Below are positions 1-10,141 of a DNA stretch of 23,868 bases, in pieces. Each line of letters begins with the position of its first letter. Position 1 is the stretch's first letter. The notes under the pieces were generated by a model. The model saw nothing but the letters and a program-made list of their open reading frames with translations. It did not search any database and had not been told where the DNA came from. A program made the position numbers and the translations under genes. Source of the stretch: Asterionellopsis glacialis (taxonomy: Eukaryota > Bacillariophyta > Plagiogrammaphyceae > Rhaphoneidales > Asterionellopsidaceae); NCBI GenBank assembly GCA_014885115.2, contig WKLE02001068.1, positions 11,091 to 34,958 of the forward strand, given 5' to 3'.

Positions 1-755
1 TCTGTCCTACCCCCGCAGGAACCCATCAGATTGTTCCGGGACAAAATTTTACTGATGTTTTTGAAAGAAGTTCGGATTTCGTTGTTGATGTATTCGAAAG
101 CACGAAGGGAAAGTCGGAATTAAATCCCTTTTAATTGGTCAATAAGTTGTTATAAAATCTTTTTTAAAACAGATGGCCTTGTTCTTAATTAAATAATTTT
201 ACTCCGAAACCAACAGTAATTCGAATTTGTTGTATGATATTATAATACCAAACAGTTACAGTAGTATTATATTACTCGTCAAATAGATAGGACAGGAACG
301 GGGATGAAAACAATTATTGAATCATAATTCTGTAGTTGATGCACTTTCAAACTTGCCGGATTTTGCAAAATAAAATTTTCGGAAAAACTACGGATATTGT
401 CCTCCTTGATTCTCTAGTCTAGATGAGTCCAGGACCCTACTGCGCTGTAGGTCATCTACTAAAACTTCAACGCGTTGGAAATTACAGGTATGACTACTTG
501 AAAAGGAAATTCCAAAGAAAAAGTAAGCAGTAGTCCTACACATTTACAGCCAATACACATAGAGAACGGATTCAAATAATATAAAATTTGTTTCACCAGA
601 AGTTATTTAAAATATTTATAGCTCTGATCAATCCGATTCTTTTTTAGAACTAGCAAGCGAAATAGATTCGTGTCCTCAAACGGATCATTTCAAGAGCCAT
701 TTTGCAATGCCAGATATCTGTTGATTCAAGAAGTCTGGGTATATAAAATAAATCC
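1..755. other. Gene-free AT-rich stretch downstream of ClpB
   Basis: No convincing reading frame is present on either strand. The right-hand part should contain the 3' untranslated region of the ClpB gene, whose stop codon is at 756-758 on the minus strand. An imperfect palindrome (CTAC TGCGCT GTAG, 437-450) and one copy of the TACAGGTA octamer (483-490) are the only structured sequences I see. Confidence 0.6.
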
Positions 756-3700
756 TTACTCAAAGGCGGGTTCTTCTACTACAGCGTCCACAGCCCCTTC
801 ACCGACTTTTGTGACTTCAATGCGACCATTGACTACATCAATCTTGATTGTGTCACCATCTGTGTAGTCAGCTGCAAGAATTCCACGAGCCACCACAGTT
901 TCCAATTCTCTTTGAATTGCCCGTTTCAAAGGACGTGCTCCATACACAGGATCAAAGCCAATATCAGCAAGGTAGTCCAATGCAGCTTCAGTCATCACCA
1001 TGTTCATATCGCGATCACCGAGACGCTTTTCAAGGCGCATTGCTTCAATGGCAACAATTCCACGTAAATTTTCCTTCGTCAGACTATTGAAAATGACTTG
1101 TTCGTCGATACGGTTCAAGAATTCTGGCTTGAAATGATCCCTCATAGCCTGAGTCACTCTCGACCTCATGATTTCTTGATCACCAATTTCAGTAGAACCA
1201 TTGAGGTCCAGAATATCTTTACTTCCGATATTACTGGTGAAGATGACAATGCAATTACGGAAATTCACAGTGTTGCCCTTTGAATCTGTGAGGCGTCCGT
1301 CGTCCAAAAGTTGAAGCATAATATTGAAAACATCGGGATGGGCCTTCTCTACTTCGTCGAAGAGAAGTACAGAGTAAGGCTTGCGTCGCACAGCATCTGT
1401 GAGTTGTCCTCCTTCGTCGTATCCAACATAACCTGGGGGAGATCCAACTAGTCGTGAGACAGTATGTTTCTCCATGTACTCACTCATATCGAAACGAATA
1501 AGGGCTTCTTCAGTGTCAAACATGAACTCAGCAAGAGCTTTGCAAAGTTCAGTCTATATTCCGACGAAGGTAACATTGGTACAAAGAGAAGAGTGAGAAA
1601 TGAAAAATCAATAAGCATCATAAAAACACAACATATTGTTGGAGTACGATCTTCGTACCTTTCCTACTCCAGTAGGTCCAAGGAACATAAAAGAAGCAAT
1701 GGGCTTGGATGGATCATTCAACCCAGCACGAGATCTCTGAACTGCCTCAGTGATGGATTCGATAGCCATGTCCTGACCGATCACACGGTCTTTGAGAACA
1801 TCACCCATTGTCAAAATGCGATCACGCTCACTTTCCAAAAGCTTATTTGGAGGAATTCCAGTCCATACAGCCACAACATTTGCGATGTCATCAGCTACGA
1901 CTTCGTCGCGCAACATCTTTTCTTCGTCTCCACTTTCTTCTTTTTCAACCTCTTTCATGCCTTCCAATCGTTGAAGTTCCTCTTCCAAGGGAGGCAACTT
2001 GGAGTACTTGAGCTCAGCAGCTCTATTAAGATCAAATTCACGTTCAGCCTTTTCAATCTCAAACTTCACCGTGGCAATTTCATCCATAACCTCATTGATA
2101 CTGTCGACACCTCCCTTCTCTGCCATCCATTTAAATGTGAGAGTCTCCTGTTCGCTTCTCAATTCGTCCAACTCCTGATCTAGAGACACAAGGCGAGCTC
2201 CTGATTCCTTAGATATGGACATATCATCGCTTTCAAAGTCAGACTGAAGAGAGAGCTTCTCCATCTCAAGCTGAATAATACGACGATCGATTTCATCGAG
2301 AATTTCGGGCTTTGAGGACAACTCGTTCTTAAGCTTGGCACATGCTTCATCAACAAGGTCAATAGCCTTGTCAGGCAAAAAACGGTCGGGAATATATCTG
2401 TGACTAAGTTTTGCTGCTGCAAGCAGGGCCTCGTCACGAATACGGACTCCATGATGGAGCTCATACCTTGGCTTAAGACCACGAAGAATACTTACAGTGT
2501 CCTCAGGACTTGGTTGATCAATCATAACCTGCTGGAATCGGCGCTCCAAAGCTTTGTCTGTCTCGATATATTTCCTGTACTCATTAATAGTTGTAGCACC
2601 AATACAACGAAGATCACCACGAGCCAATGCTGGCTTCAAAAGATTAGAAGCATCCATCGATCCTTGTGCAGCCTGAAAAAGGTAAAAAGTACACAGATGT
2701 TAGAGGAATATCAGAAACATCACTACTTCATAGCAGAGAGTAGTCCAACAAAATAGAAAAAGTAACTTACACCAGCTCCCACAACCGTATGCATTTCATC
2801 AATGAACAGAATGATTTCTCCATCACTTTTCTTAACTTCTTCAAGAACAGCCTTGAGACGTTCTTCGAATTCACCACGCATACTTGCACCAGCTACAAGT
2901 GCACCAAGGTCGAGCCCGATTAGACGGCAGGGAGGCTTAAGAGCATCAGGGACATCGCCTGCAACCATACGTTGTGCGATACCCTCTGCGATGGCTGTCT
3001 TACCTACACCGGGATCTCCAATAAGGACAGGATTATTCTTGGTCCGACGAGACAAAATCTGAATAGCTCTGCGGATTTCATCATCTCGCCCAATGACCGG
3101 ATCAAGTTTTCCCTGTTCGGCACGTTCGGTAAAATCAATTCCATATTTGAGCAAGGCATCGTACATATTCTCAGCACTACGGGTATTGGCCGGACCTGTC
3201 TTTTCGCGATATTTTTGAACTGATGCAAGGATTTTATCATATTGAACACCCTGTCGCTTAAGTGCCTCAGCTGTGAATGAAGTATCGGTCTTGGAAAGAC
3301 CAAGAAGAAGAGCTTCAGTCGAAATAAACGAATCCTGAAGGATAATAAGATTTCGCACAAAAAGACAAACCAATTTCGTGAGTTTCAACAAAATAACTTT
3401 GAAGGAGAATATCACGGCACAGGCAAAAATGCAAGATTCTCTCCAACATATATTTTAAATTGTAACAACTGAAAAAAACTTACACCAAGCAAGTCCTTTG
3501 CTTCCTTTGCATGTTCCAAAACTCGAATTAGACTAGTTCCCATCGACTTTGATGCATTGGCGCTAACCTTTGGTTGTTTCGCCAAGTACTTTTCCAATTC
3601 ACTTCGGAGATTCTTAACATCGACACTGGCATTTCCCAAAATCTTTTCCATAACCCGTTGAGCACTTTCTGCATTTTCACCAGCCTTATGTTTGGATGGG

Positions 3701-4077
3701 TTGAGTAGTACGTCCAACATGATTGGTGCCTCAACAGAACTTGCTTCGTAGTAATCAGCAGCCTTGGTCAATGCAGCAATACCAGCCCATGCTGCCTCTG
3801 TATACTTGCTTTCTTGAAAGTCCTCTGCTGCCATATGCAATGACGTTTTCGAACGTTGTTGCCGTTGTGACATGACATTTCCAGAAAACGACATTGTCGA
3901 AGAAACAAAGGCATTGCTTTTGCGCTGTTGCACTGACAAGGAAGAACCTGAATGAGATTTCACGACACGGGTGTTGGAAGAAAGATTGGGTGCAAACGCC
4001 GACGACGTGGAGGACAGTGCAGCAACCAAGAGTGATGCTAGAATAGCCTTGCGGCTTCGAGAACAAACAATTGCCAT
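756..4077 (-). CDS. clpB: Plastid-targeted ClpB (Hsp100) protein disaggregase, 4 exons
   Basis: Hexameric AAA+ chaperone that, with Hsp70, pulls polypeptides out of aggregates; here predicted in the plastid stroma. Exons are 4077-3484, 3334-2771, 2672-1659 and 1553-756; all three introns have GT-AG ends and are phase 0, giving 989 residues. Residues 1-30 form a signal peptide ending in SSAFAP, the diatom bipartite plastid signature, followed by a Ser/Arg-rich transit region. The Clp N-domain covers about 85-225. NBD1 has Walker A GDPGVGKT (304-311) and Walker B FIDEMH (about 375). A coiled-coil middle domain follows. NBD2 has Walker A GPTGVGKT at the exon 3/4 junction, pore loop GYVGYDEGG, Walker [11 protein letters not shown] and sensor FTSNIGS. 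The arginine-finger region ALERRFQ is intact. Odd: the NBD1 pore loop reads [10 protein letters not shown], with Met350 where Tyr or Phe is usual. The family is certain; the plastid location is inferred from the presequence. Confidence 0.96.
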
Positions 4078-4086
4078 TTTACAATC

Positions 4087-4096
4087 AGAATCTTCG
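4087..4096. promoter_or_regulatory. Minimal heat-shock-element-like palindrome (GAAnnTTC)
   Basis: AGAATCTTCG matches the two-unit heat shock factor core nGAAnnTTCn. It lies only about 10 bp upstream of the ClpB ATG, probably inside the transcribed leader. ClpB genes are classic HSF targets, but a two-unit match is short enough to arise by chance. Confidence 0.25.
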
Positions 4097-4280
4097 ACGT
4101 CTTGTGTTGTTGTTTCGTTACTTCCTACTGTTGGTAGATGAGGAAAGAATTATGTTTGAGGTTTGATACAACAAACGATAGATGATGATGATGTTGTGAT
4201 TGAAAGTGATGTGTTCGTTTTATAGCAACGATTGACAAAGAAAGAATGCGGAAAAAAATGTGGGATTGCCCACCACTGTG

Positions 4281-4302
4281 TATCCGTACGATATCCGTAC
4301 GA
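4281..4302. repeat. Tandem 11-bp repeat in the ClpB promoter
   Basis: Two exact head-to-tail copies of TATCCGTACGA lie about 205 bp upstream of the ClpB ATG. Each contains the palindrome CGTACG, so the pair offers two dyad half-sites one helical turn apart. This is a plausible tandem transcription-factor site; no named factor is assigned. Confidence 0.5.
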
Positions 4303-4323
4303 CATGCTTACGATCGAACGGAA

Positions 4324-4335
4324 TTTGGCGCGAAA
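4324..4335. promoter_or_regulatory. E2F/DP-type consensus site upstream of ClpB
   Basis: TTTGGCGCGAAA fits the canonical E2F/DP consensus TTTSSCGC in its full palindromic form. It is about 250 bp upstream of the ClpB start and overlaps a second inverted repeat, GCGAA-AAAA-TTCGC (4330-4343). The match is visible in the sequence; its function is inferred. The next gene in the other direction is not divergent, so ClpB is the natural target. Confidence 0.45.
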
Positions 4336-4464
4336 AAATTCGCATGGTGGTGACACATGGCTTCTCATCGTGTAGCAGGGGCGAAGATCTGAGTCAATTG
4401 CGCGATAAATGCGCGATGTTCTTTGTCTCTTGGAGGGTCTGAGATTCTCTTGGAGGTGTCACTA

Positions 4465-4472
4465 CCACGTGG
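4465..4472. promoter_or_regulatory. G-box palindrome CCACGTGG
   Basis: A perfect 8-bp palindrome with the CACGTG core recognised by bZIP and bHLH factors lies about 390 bp upstream of the ClpB ATG. It is a short motif, so only a candidate site. Confidence 0.25.
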
Positions 4473-5254
4473 ATTCCCACGAGGGACACACTTTTGGTCT
4501 GATCCGATCTTGTCCATCTGGGAGGATTCGGGTTTCTGTAGTTTTTTTTTAAAAATAATACTATCCAAGTTGTTTTACATGAGGAAGCTGGAAGATGTCG
4601 ACAAAGCACTGAGTCAACACAAAAACATATTGTCCCTCTCTCTACAAAATACGAAACACGGAAAGGAAGCTTTGATGTGATGTGATGTGATTGAGAATGT
4701 GAAAAGTTTCTCTTCGAAATTCTTTTTTTCTTTTTTGGATTCTGCTCCTTCTACCTTCTGCATAAACTTTCTTCTAAAAATAAACAAGTGTGCCAGCATG
4801 CTCCCTTGCGTTCTCTGCAAAACTATAAGCATGAAATAATTTCTCTGTGGGAGGAGAAATGTACCCACAATGTATACTTTATTTTCTATTCAAAGCTTTG
4901 CTACTACATTTAATGATATCATGAAATCAGAACATTTGACAAACTATATGTTGGGTTGTATTCGATGATGCGACCATGTTTGAATGTCGATAAATATGAA
5001 TCAATGTAAATATCTAGCGTGTTTGAGGAAAAAGGATTCTTATTTTATTAAAATTTTGTACAATTTATACTGAACAGAAAGACCACATGGGTCTTTCGAA
5101 TTTAATGCTTACGTTTAATTAAAAAAGATAAATATTGTATAGTTTGTACAGGAACCATGGCAACAACTGCTTTGTCCTGACGGAAGTTTGTTATTGCTGA
5201 AGGACAAATTGCCTCAAAACACCGGAATCACCCAATCAATCCGAATTACATTAT

Positions 5255-6608
5255 TTAAAGCATGTGCTGCAATGGACTTGACACAGATAATGGTGGCAAT
5301 GGCGGTACATTGTCTTCTTTTTGACTTGCCAGAGTTTCATCTACTACTACCCATGGATGCTCTAGTACTTGTTGTAGTGTTAATCTTTTTTGTGGATCAG
5401 CACGTAATATATTTTGTAATAAATCTAATGCTTCTTCACTTATATGATGTTCTTTTTTCTTTTTCGAAAGTGGTTTGTTTGGATAACATTTTTGTTGTTG
5501 ACGAATATCCTCCGCTTCTATTTGTGCTGCCACAGATTCTAAATTACCATTCACACATATCGTACGAAAACGGCGATCATCCGGTGCAGCCCAAACAAAG
5601 GGTGCTACGTTACCAAATAACATGGCAAACAATAGTAATCCACTTGCCCAGAGATCTATAGCATACCCATCAAATGGGTCTGTCCTTAATATTTCAGGTG
5701 CCATAAATTGAGGGTCACTTCCTGCTACAAGTATTTGTGGTTCTAACAGTGATGATGACAATGGTCCATCCTGGTTTTCGTCAACAGCAGTAGACGGTAC
5801 CCGCAAGGATGTACTTAAATGTGTCAATATACAATCTGTACCACTCAGCAAGACATTATGCATAGATAAACCACGATGGCATAAACCAACTTGTTGTAAT
5901 GTTTGAAGTGCCTGTACATGTGCAATATACATATATAAATGAAGTTAGACTATGTAACATTGCTGTAGATGCAATATAGTACCCATCAAGGAACAAAAAG
6001 CGAACTACATACAAAGTCTTCTACTACACGAACGCACAATCATAAACACGCACCTTGAGTATTTGTCGAAAGAAATATCGTGCTACTTCTTCATCTAATC
6101 TTCCAAATTCTTGTACATATTGGAATAAACTTCCTTCTCCATAATAGGGTGTAATGATGTATATATGACGTGCATCTTCGAATATATCTTGGGCTGTCAT
6201 GATATGGCCATTCTTGTCCATATCATTATTGCAACAATGTTTGGTAATCATATCTAAAGCTGATAGTTCTGCAATAACTTTATTGGATTGTAACGCCTTG
6301 GTTTTATCTAACATTTTAATTGCCACCATTTGGTACCCCCCATTTGGATATTTAGAATAGGATATGGGTTTACAGGAGGATGGTTTTTGGTTTGGGGAAG
6401 AGGAGGAGCTGGAGGACCGTACAACTTTCCATTCAATAGCATCACCCCCTAACATTTTTTTATCCTTATCACATGGTTCAACAACGAATCCAATACGTAC
6501 AGATCCAAAGGATGTTTGCCTGATTTTACGTTGAATCCAATATGCTTTTGCTTTTGTATCATCAGCACCAGCAGTCGAGTTCTCATTTTTTGTTTCATCC
6601 CCACTCTG

Positions 6609-6642
<34 letters not shown>

Positions 6643-6893
6643 GGAAGTAGGATGTTTCCCGAAAAACTATCTCTTCGTTTTAAGGAAGGTGGGACAGAAC
6701 TATATTCGAGAGCCTTATGATTATTGCAATCATTGTCTTCTGACGACGATACTGATGATTCGTCTTCATCTTCAGCAGAATGAACAATCCCAGTAATACG
6801 TCTTACTGGTTTCAGTTTTGGTAACTCAAATGGAAGAGGTGCCACAGTCGGTGGACCTGACATTGTAGAAGGAGAAGAGGATTCTATTGCCAT
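5255..6893 (-). CDS. Protein kinase-fold protein, probable pseudokinase, 2 exons
   Basis: Exons 6893-6054 and 5911-5255 flank a 142-bp phase-0 GT-AG intron and encode 498 residues. The first ~115 residues are low complexity, with acidic/Ser stretches and an 11-residue Thr tract from a trinucleotide repeat. The kinase fold follows: a Gly-rich-loop remnant TSFGSVRIG (about 127-135), a Ser-rich insert, VAIK with Lys193, candidate helix-C Glu209, a hinge near YIITPYYGEGSL, then FMAPE (349-353), DLWASG (366-371) and a C-lobe ending EHPW. The catalytic loop is HRGLSMHN (292-299), where HRDLxxxN is expected, so the base Asp is Gly294. The DFG position reads HLS (311-313), so the Mg-binding Asp is His311. 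Both Asp are missing while the folding landmarks remain, which argues for a scaffold or regulatory pseudokinase. Its partner and pathway cannot be told. Confidence 0.85.
6610..6643. repeat. (GTT)n microsatellite coding for poly-Thr
   Basis: About eleven GTT units (ACA on the coding strand) encode the Thr tract at residues 85-95 of the pseudokinase. Perfect triplet units keep the frame, so length variants would only alter the tract. Confidence 0.85.
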
Positions 6894-8072
6894 TGTAGGT
6901 AGTGTACGATCTTGTCAAGTGTTTCCTTTGTAAGTTGTTGTTCTTTTGATGCAATGAATGATGGGAGGGTTCTGAGTTTTCAAATCTTGTATTATTTGTT
7001 GGCACTGCGAGTAAACATTTTTTGATGGTTGTTTTTCTAGGAGTGGCAACGGGCGCTGTGGTTATGACCGAATCGTGAGGGAGGTTTTTAGGAATCCACA
7101 TCCGCAACAAAAAGCACGTACCTTGTACAAGGTCCTAGTACCCTTGTAGGTCGTACGTTCCAGATAGTTTCCAATGGAGGACTACAGTAGTGTGCCTAGA
7201 GAGAGTAACCCACCAAGTGGGTAAGTATGCACCTTACTGTAGGACTCTAGTTATAAACCTTAGGTGGGAAATAATTAGCGAAGGAGGCAAACGGGAATAA
7301 ATAGCGTTTCCGCCATTATTCCGGACAGATACCGAACGGTACCTGCTATATACTCTTCCTACATTTATTATATTAAAAAATACTATGAATTATAGTGTAC
7401 CTGGAACTGGCGGGTACATGATTGTTTTTGGATTTTTAATGTTGCGAAACAAGGTGTTGAAAAGTTTGTAAAAAACAATGCCAATATGTTACAGGTATAT
7501 AGTGCAGTACCAGCAGCACGTACCGAAAGTTACACTGTCTACCAGCAGTTCAATTTTAGTGGAATTTTTATTATGTCCTACGCCTAAGTAGTTTTATAAT
7601 ATACAGGTATTTACACCTTATTCAAAATATTCAAGGTATGTGGGATGATCGTTATGTCCTCAAGAACCTTGTCCTACGTATGATCTTCATTGGTATTGAT
7701 CCTACTTGTATGGTAACCCTAGTTCTCCTTTCTTTTTGCTGACGCTTCTATTGTGGCGGGTGTCTGAGAAGTCTGAACACCGTGTCATCCGCTTTATGGC
7801 GCTTCTTGATTCATCTTGGCACGAATATGTTGATCGCCTCGCCATCGTTCTGTACTGGCGCTCCACGAACAGAACGACTGAAATCGGTGCCATCGTGTTT
7901 GTACTCCTATCAACAACTTACCGTATTTAAATCACGGTCCTCCACGAACGAAGGAAGGAATCGGAGATAACCACGTCTCAGTTAACATTGCACACAGAAC
8001 TTTCCAGTGCCCCCCGCATAATCAAATAATCAAGCCACATTACAAACAAACTACATTTAAAATTGTGTAACC
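6894..8072. other. Gene-free divergent region between pseudokinase and SKP1
   Basis: About 1.18 kb separates the divergent starts of the pseudokinase (minus) and SKP1 (plus), so both promoters should be here. Hairpin-forming pieces are ACCCAC-CAA-GTGGGT (7208-7222) and ACAAGG...CCTTGT near 7128-7150. Two copies of the TACAGGTA octamer are at 7490-7497 and 7602-7609. Open frames around 7702-7970 overlap on both strands and resemble no protein I know. Confidence 0.55.
7208..7222. repeat. Short perfect hairpin ACCCAC-CAA-GTGGGT
   Basis: Six perfect base pairs enclose a three-base loop, about 315 bp upstream of the pseudokinase ATG, in a stretch rich in other small palindromes. The role is unknown; it could be a mobile-element remnant or a protein-binding dyad. 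Confidence 0.35.
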
Positions 8073-8564
8073 ATGGCTGCAGCTGATGATGATCTTGTTG
8101 AACTTAGAAGTAAGGATGGTGATGTTATAGAAATCCCCTACAGTGCTGCTCAACTTTCAGAGTTAGTGCGCGATTCTGTAGCAGACGATGAACGTGAGGT
8201 CCAAGTGTTGCGTGTCTCGACAGATTGTTTAAAAAAGGTTGTCGAATTCCTCAAGTACCATGTCAGGGAACCCATGGTAGCTATCCCTACACCTTTGGGT
8301 GCGTCGTCCTTTGAAGAAATTGTCAAACCCGAGTGGTATAAAGAATTTGTGAATTTAGAACGTGCCATGATTTTTGATTTATTAACGGCTGCCAATTATA
8401 TGGGTATCAAACCGTTATTGGATTTGACATGCTTGAAGGTTACCTTTGAATTGACTGGTAAAAGTGCAGAAGAAATTCGTCAATTATTGAATCTTCCTAA
8501 ACTTACTGCAGAAGAAGAAGCCAAGGCTCGTGTAGAACATAAATGGGTATTTGAAGATGCATAA
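8073..8564 (+). CDS. SKP1: SKP1, SCF ubiquitin ligase adaptor
   Basis: Single-exon gene for a 163-residue protein, the usual SKP1 size. SKP1 links the cullin-1 scaffold to F-box proteins in SCF E3 ubiquitin ligases of cytosol and nucleus. The N-terminal BTB/POZ-like fold starts with VELRSKDGDVIEIPYS and runs to about residue 70, including LKKVVEFLKYH. The C-terminal F-box-binding region shows the family landmarks FVNLERAMIFDLLTAANYM, IKPLLDLTC and GKSAEEIRQLLNL, followed by LTAEEEAKARVEHKWVFED. The acidic loop between the two halves is short and replaced by a Pro-containing segment. The ATG sits in a good context (ACCATGG). It faces the GNAT gene tail to tail, with about 550 bp between the stops. 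Confidence 0.97.
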   Translation: MAAADDDLVELRSKDGDVIEIPYSAAQLSELVRDSVADDEREVQVLRVSTDCLKKVVEFLKYHVREPMVAIPTPLGASSFEEIVKPEWYKEFVNLERAMIFDLLTAANYMGIKPLLDLTCLKVTFELTGKSAEEIRQLLNLPKLTAEEEAKARVEHKWVFEDA

Positions 8565-9117
8565 ACATGGTTTAGTCCGAATGAAAATGATGTGTTTTTT
8601 TAAAAATAAAAAATGGAATTCTAATACTGTTCACCGAAAGATGGGAAAAGATAATATAGTACATGAACTGCGACGTAAAATAGAGTATGCATTACTCTCA
8701 CTGCTGATCTAATGAAGTATATACTGTGCACACCCCAAAAATAAATAAATGAATAAATATTTTCTACTCATGTTGAATCATTGCATTGACACATTCATAG
8801 TATCTGGTGGGATTTTCTAGTTTATCGGCTTGAAATTATTTCTCTGTCTTTTTCACTTTATTTCAAATGAGAGGTATCAGGTCATGAATTTCTTTTTTCG
8901 GGTGTCTTGAAAGACTTTATACATCGTCTTTGCAATACTGTATAAATAATCGAATTTAACCGGTGTTTCGGACATGGTGGACTGGCGGTGTTTTTATCGC
9001 TGCAGTTTCGTGTACCAAAATGGAAAAGCATGTACAAAAAGTTAAGTGAACAGTGTGATGTAATTCTTTGACCATTGAAATATAAAAATTAAAACGTAAA
9101 AAACTAGAATTATTATT
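8565..9117. other. Convergent 3' intergenic region, no gene seen
   Basis: AT-rich sequence between the stops of SKP1 and the GNAT gene. It should carry both 3' ends; AATAAA-like words occur around 8740-8760. No open frame or RNA structure stands out. Confidence 0.6.
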
Positions 9118-9750
9118 TTAAGAAATTGTCTTGGCCATTCGAATCCTAATATTCAACCCTGGAACTTTCCCTAAAGATGACATGGCCATATGAATACCTG
9201 GTGTATCATAACCAAGTTTTCTATACATAGATACTGCTGGTATATTATTGGTATCAACATCCAGAACTACCTTTCCGAGTTGTTCCGTCTTTACCATATC
9301 TTCCGCAGCTTCCATGAGTTGATTGCCCAATCCCATACCACGTGCGTCTTCACGGACATAAACATTCCTAATTAGGGCTTTATTAGATTTTTCATAAAGA
9401 GATAGCTCGATTGTACCTAACACACGGTATGGTCTTGATTTTTCTTTTGCGATAATCCCAACACTTTCACCTGTTGTCATGGCCTTGGCATTCAAAAAGG
9501 CATCGTTAATGAAGGAGGCTGATGATGCAATTTCTTCATCAGATAAACGACATTCACGAATACCTTCTAAATCTTCAGGTAACTTGGCTGGTCGGATATC
9601 GACTTTATTATTTTTTGTTGTCGGGCTTGTCTTATTCTTGATTATCGATGACAAAATAGAAAATGCAGTTACCATCGAAACTTGCATCACCATGAGGGTG
9701 AAAAATAAAATCGAAGAACTTCTTCTGCAAGTTCTACAAGACGTAGTCAT
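9118..9750 (-). CDS. GNAT-family N-acetyltransferase precursor
   Basis: Single-exon, 210 residues. GNAT enzymes move an acetyl group from acetyl-CoA to an amine; the substrate here is unknown. Residues 12-29 form a hydrophobic signal segment ending in VTAF (27-30), a weak match to the diatom ASAFAP-type cleavage motif with Phe at +1. A basic, Ser/Thr-rich stretch follows, so plastid import is possible and ER entry very likely. The catalytic domain begins near VDIRPAK (50). Motif A is NVYVREDARGMGLGNQLM, with the pyrophosphate-binding R137-GMGLG. Motif B shows LDVDTNNIPAVSMYRKLGY (163-181), the usual N..A...Y...GF pattern. The tail is short and basic. It lies divergent to EMC2, with 463 bp between the two ATGs. 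Rim-type or plastid protein N-acetyltransferases are possible relatives, but I cannot assign a subfamily. Confidence 0.9.
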   Translation of the reverse strand: MTTSCRTCRRSSSILFFTLMVMQVSMVTAFSILSSIIKNKTSPTTKNNKVDIRPAKLPEDLEGIRECRLSDEEIASSASFINDAFLNAKAMTTGESVGIIAKEKSRPYRVLGTIELSLYEKSNKALIRNVYVREDARGMGLGNQLMEAAEDMVKTEQLGKVVLDVDTNNIPAVSMYRKLGYDTPGIHMAMSSLGKVPGLNIRIRMAKTIS

Positions 9751-9972
9751 GATTATGGTTGTTGGTAGATTGAGGCTCTGGAGTATATACCGCGTATTTC
9801 CTTTTTCCGGATGTCAAGACGACACTGGGGACCATGTGCCGTGCTCTAAACTATTATTATTTGTTTGTCATCATTCTTTCTCCTCCCAGATGCAGAACGT
9901 TCGTACTGGTTCATTTTTGTGACCATCATGTGATCCCCCAAGAAGAAGATGTTCAACCAGACCCTTGATATC

Positions 9973-9982
9973 ATGACGTCAT
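9973..9982. promoter_or_regulatory. Perfect CRE palindrome ATGACGTCAT
   Basis: A 10-bp perfect dyad with the TGACGTCA core bound by bZIP factors lies roughly midway between the GNAT and EMC2 starts. In diatoms, TGACGT-type elements are known to mediate CO2/cAMP and light (aureochrome bZIP) control of the beta-carbonic anhydrase gene. The match is exact; use by either gene is inferred. Confidence 0.5.
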
Positions 9983-10141
9983 AATGTCGTCGATCTGTAT
10001 GAGTATCGGAGTATGTATCAGAATGCTGATCGATAATTCCGACTTGATTCCGTCCGTCCCTCAACTGAAGAAATAATTTTCTAATAGTGCCAGCAATGCA
10101 GGAAATGGGATACAGCACAGGAGTGAGATCACAATCCTTGC

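Larger units (their letters stand above)
4078..5254. other. Intergenic region: ClpB promoter and pseudokinase 3' flank
   Basis: The 1.18 kb between the ClpB start and the stop of the minus-strand kinase-like gene contains no supportable gene; its open frames are short and unrelated in composition to the neighbouring proteins. The part next to ClpB holds a tandem 11-mer, an E2F-type site and a G-box, listed separately. The rest is AT-rich with poly-T runs, and no stem-loop RNA or tRNA was recognised. Confidence 0.6.

Noticed and set aside
1464..2183. Long plus-strand open frame (239 codons) antisense to ClpB
   Set aside because: It lies opposite highly conserved ClpB exons 3 and 4 and crosses the intron between them. 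Its composition is that of reverse-strand ClpB and it resembles no family.
3415..3483. Open readthrough from ClpB exon 1 into intron 1
   Set aside because: The frame stays open past the donor for 23 codons, but the ClpB family sequence resumes exactly at the GT-AG junctions (DLLG|DSFIST), so this is intron.
7702..7970. Overlapping open frames on both strands upstream of SKP1
   Set aside because: Three frames are open at once, none resembles a known protein, and the region is best explained as SKP1 promoter and leader.
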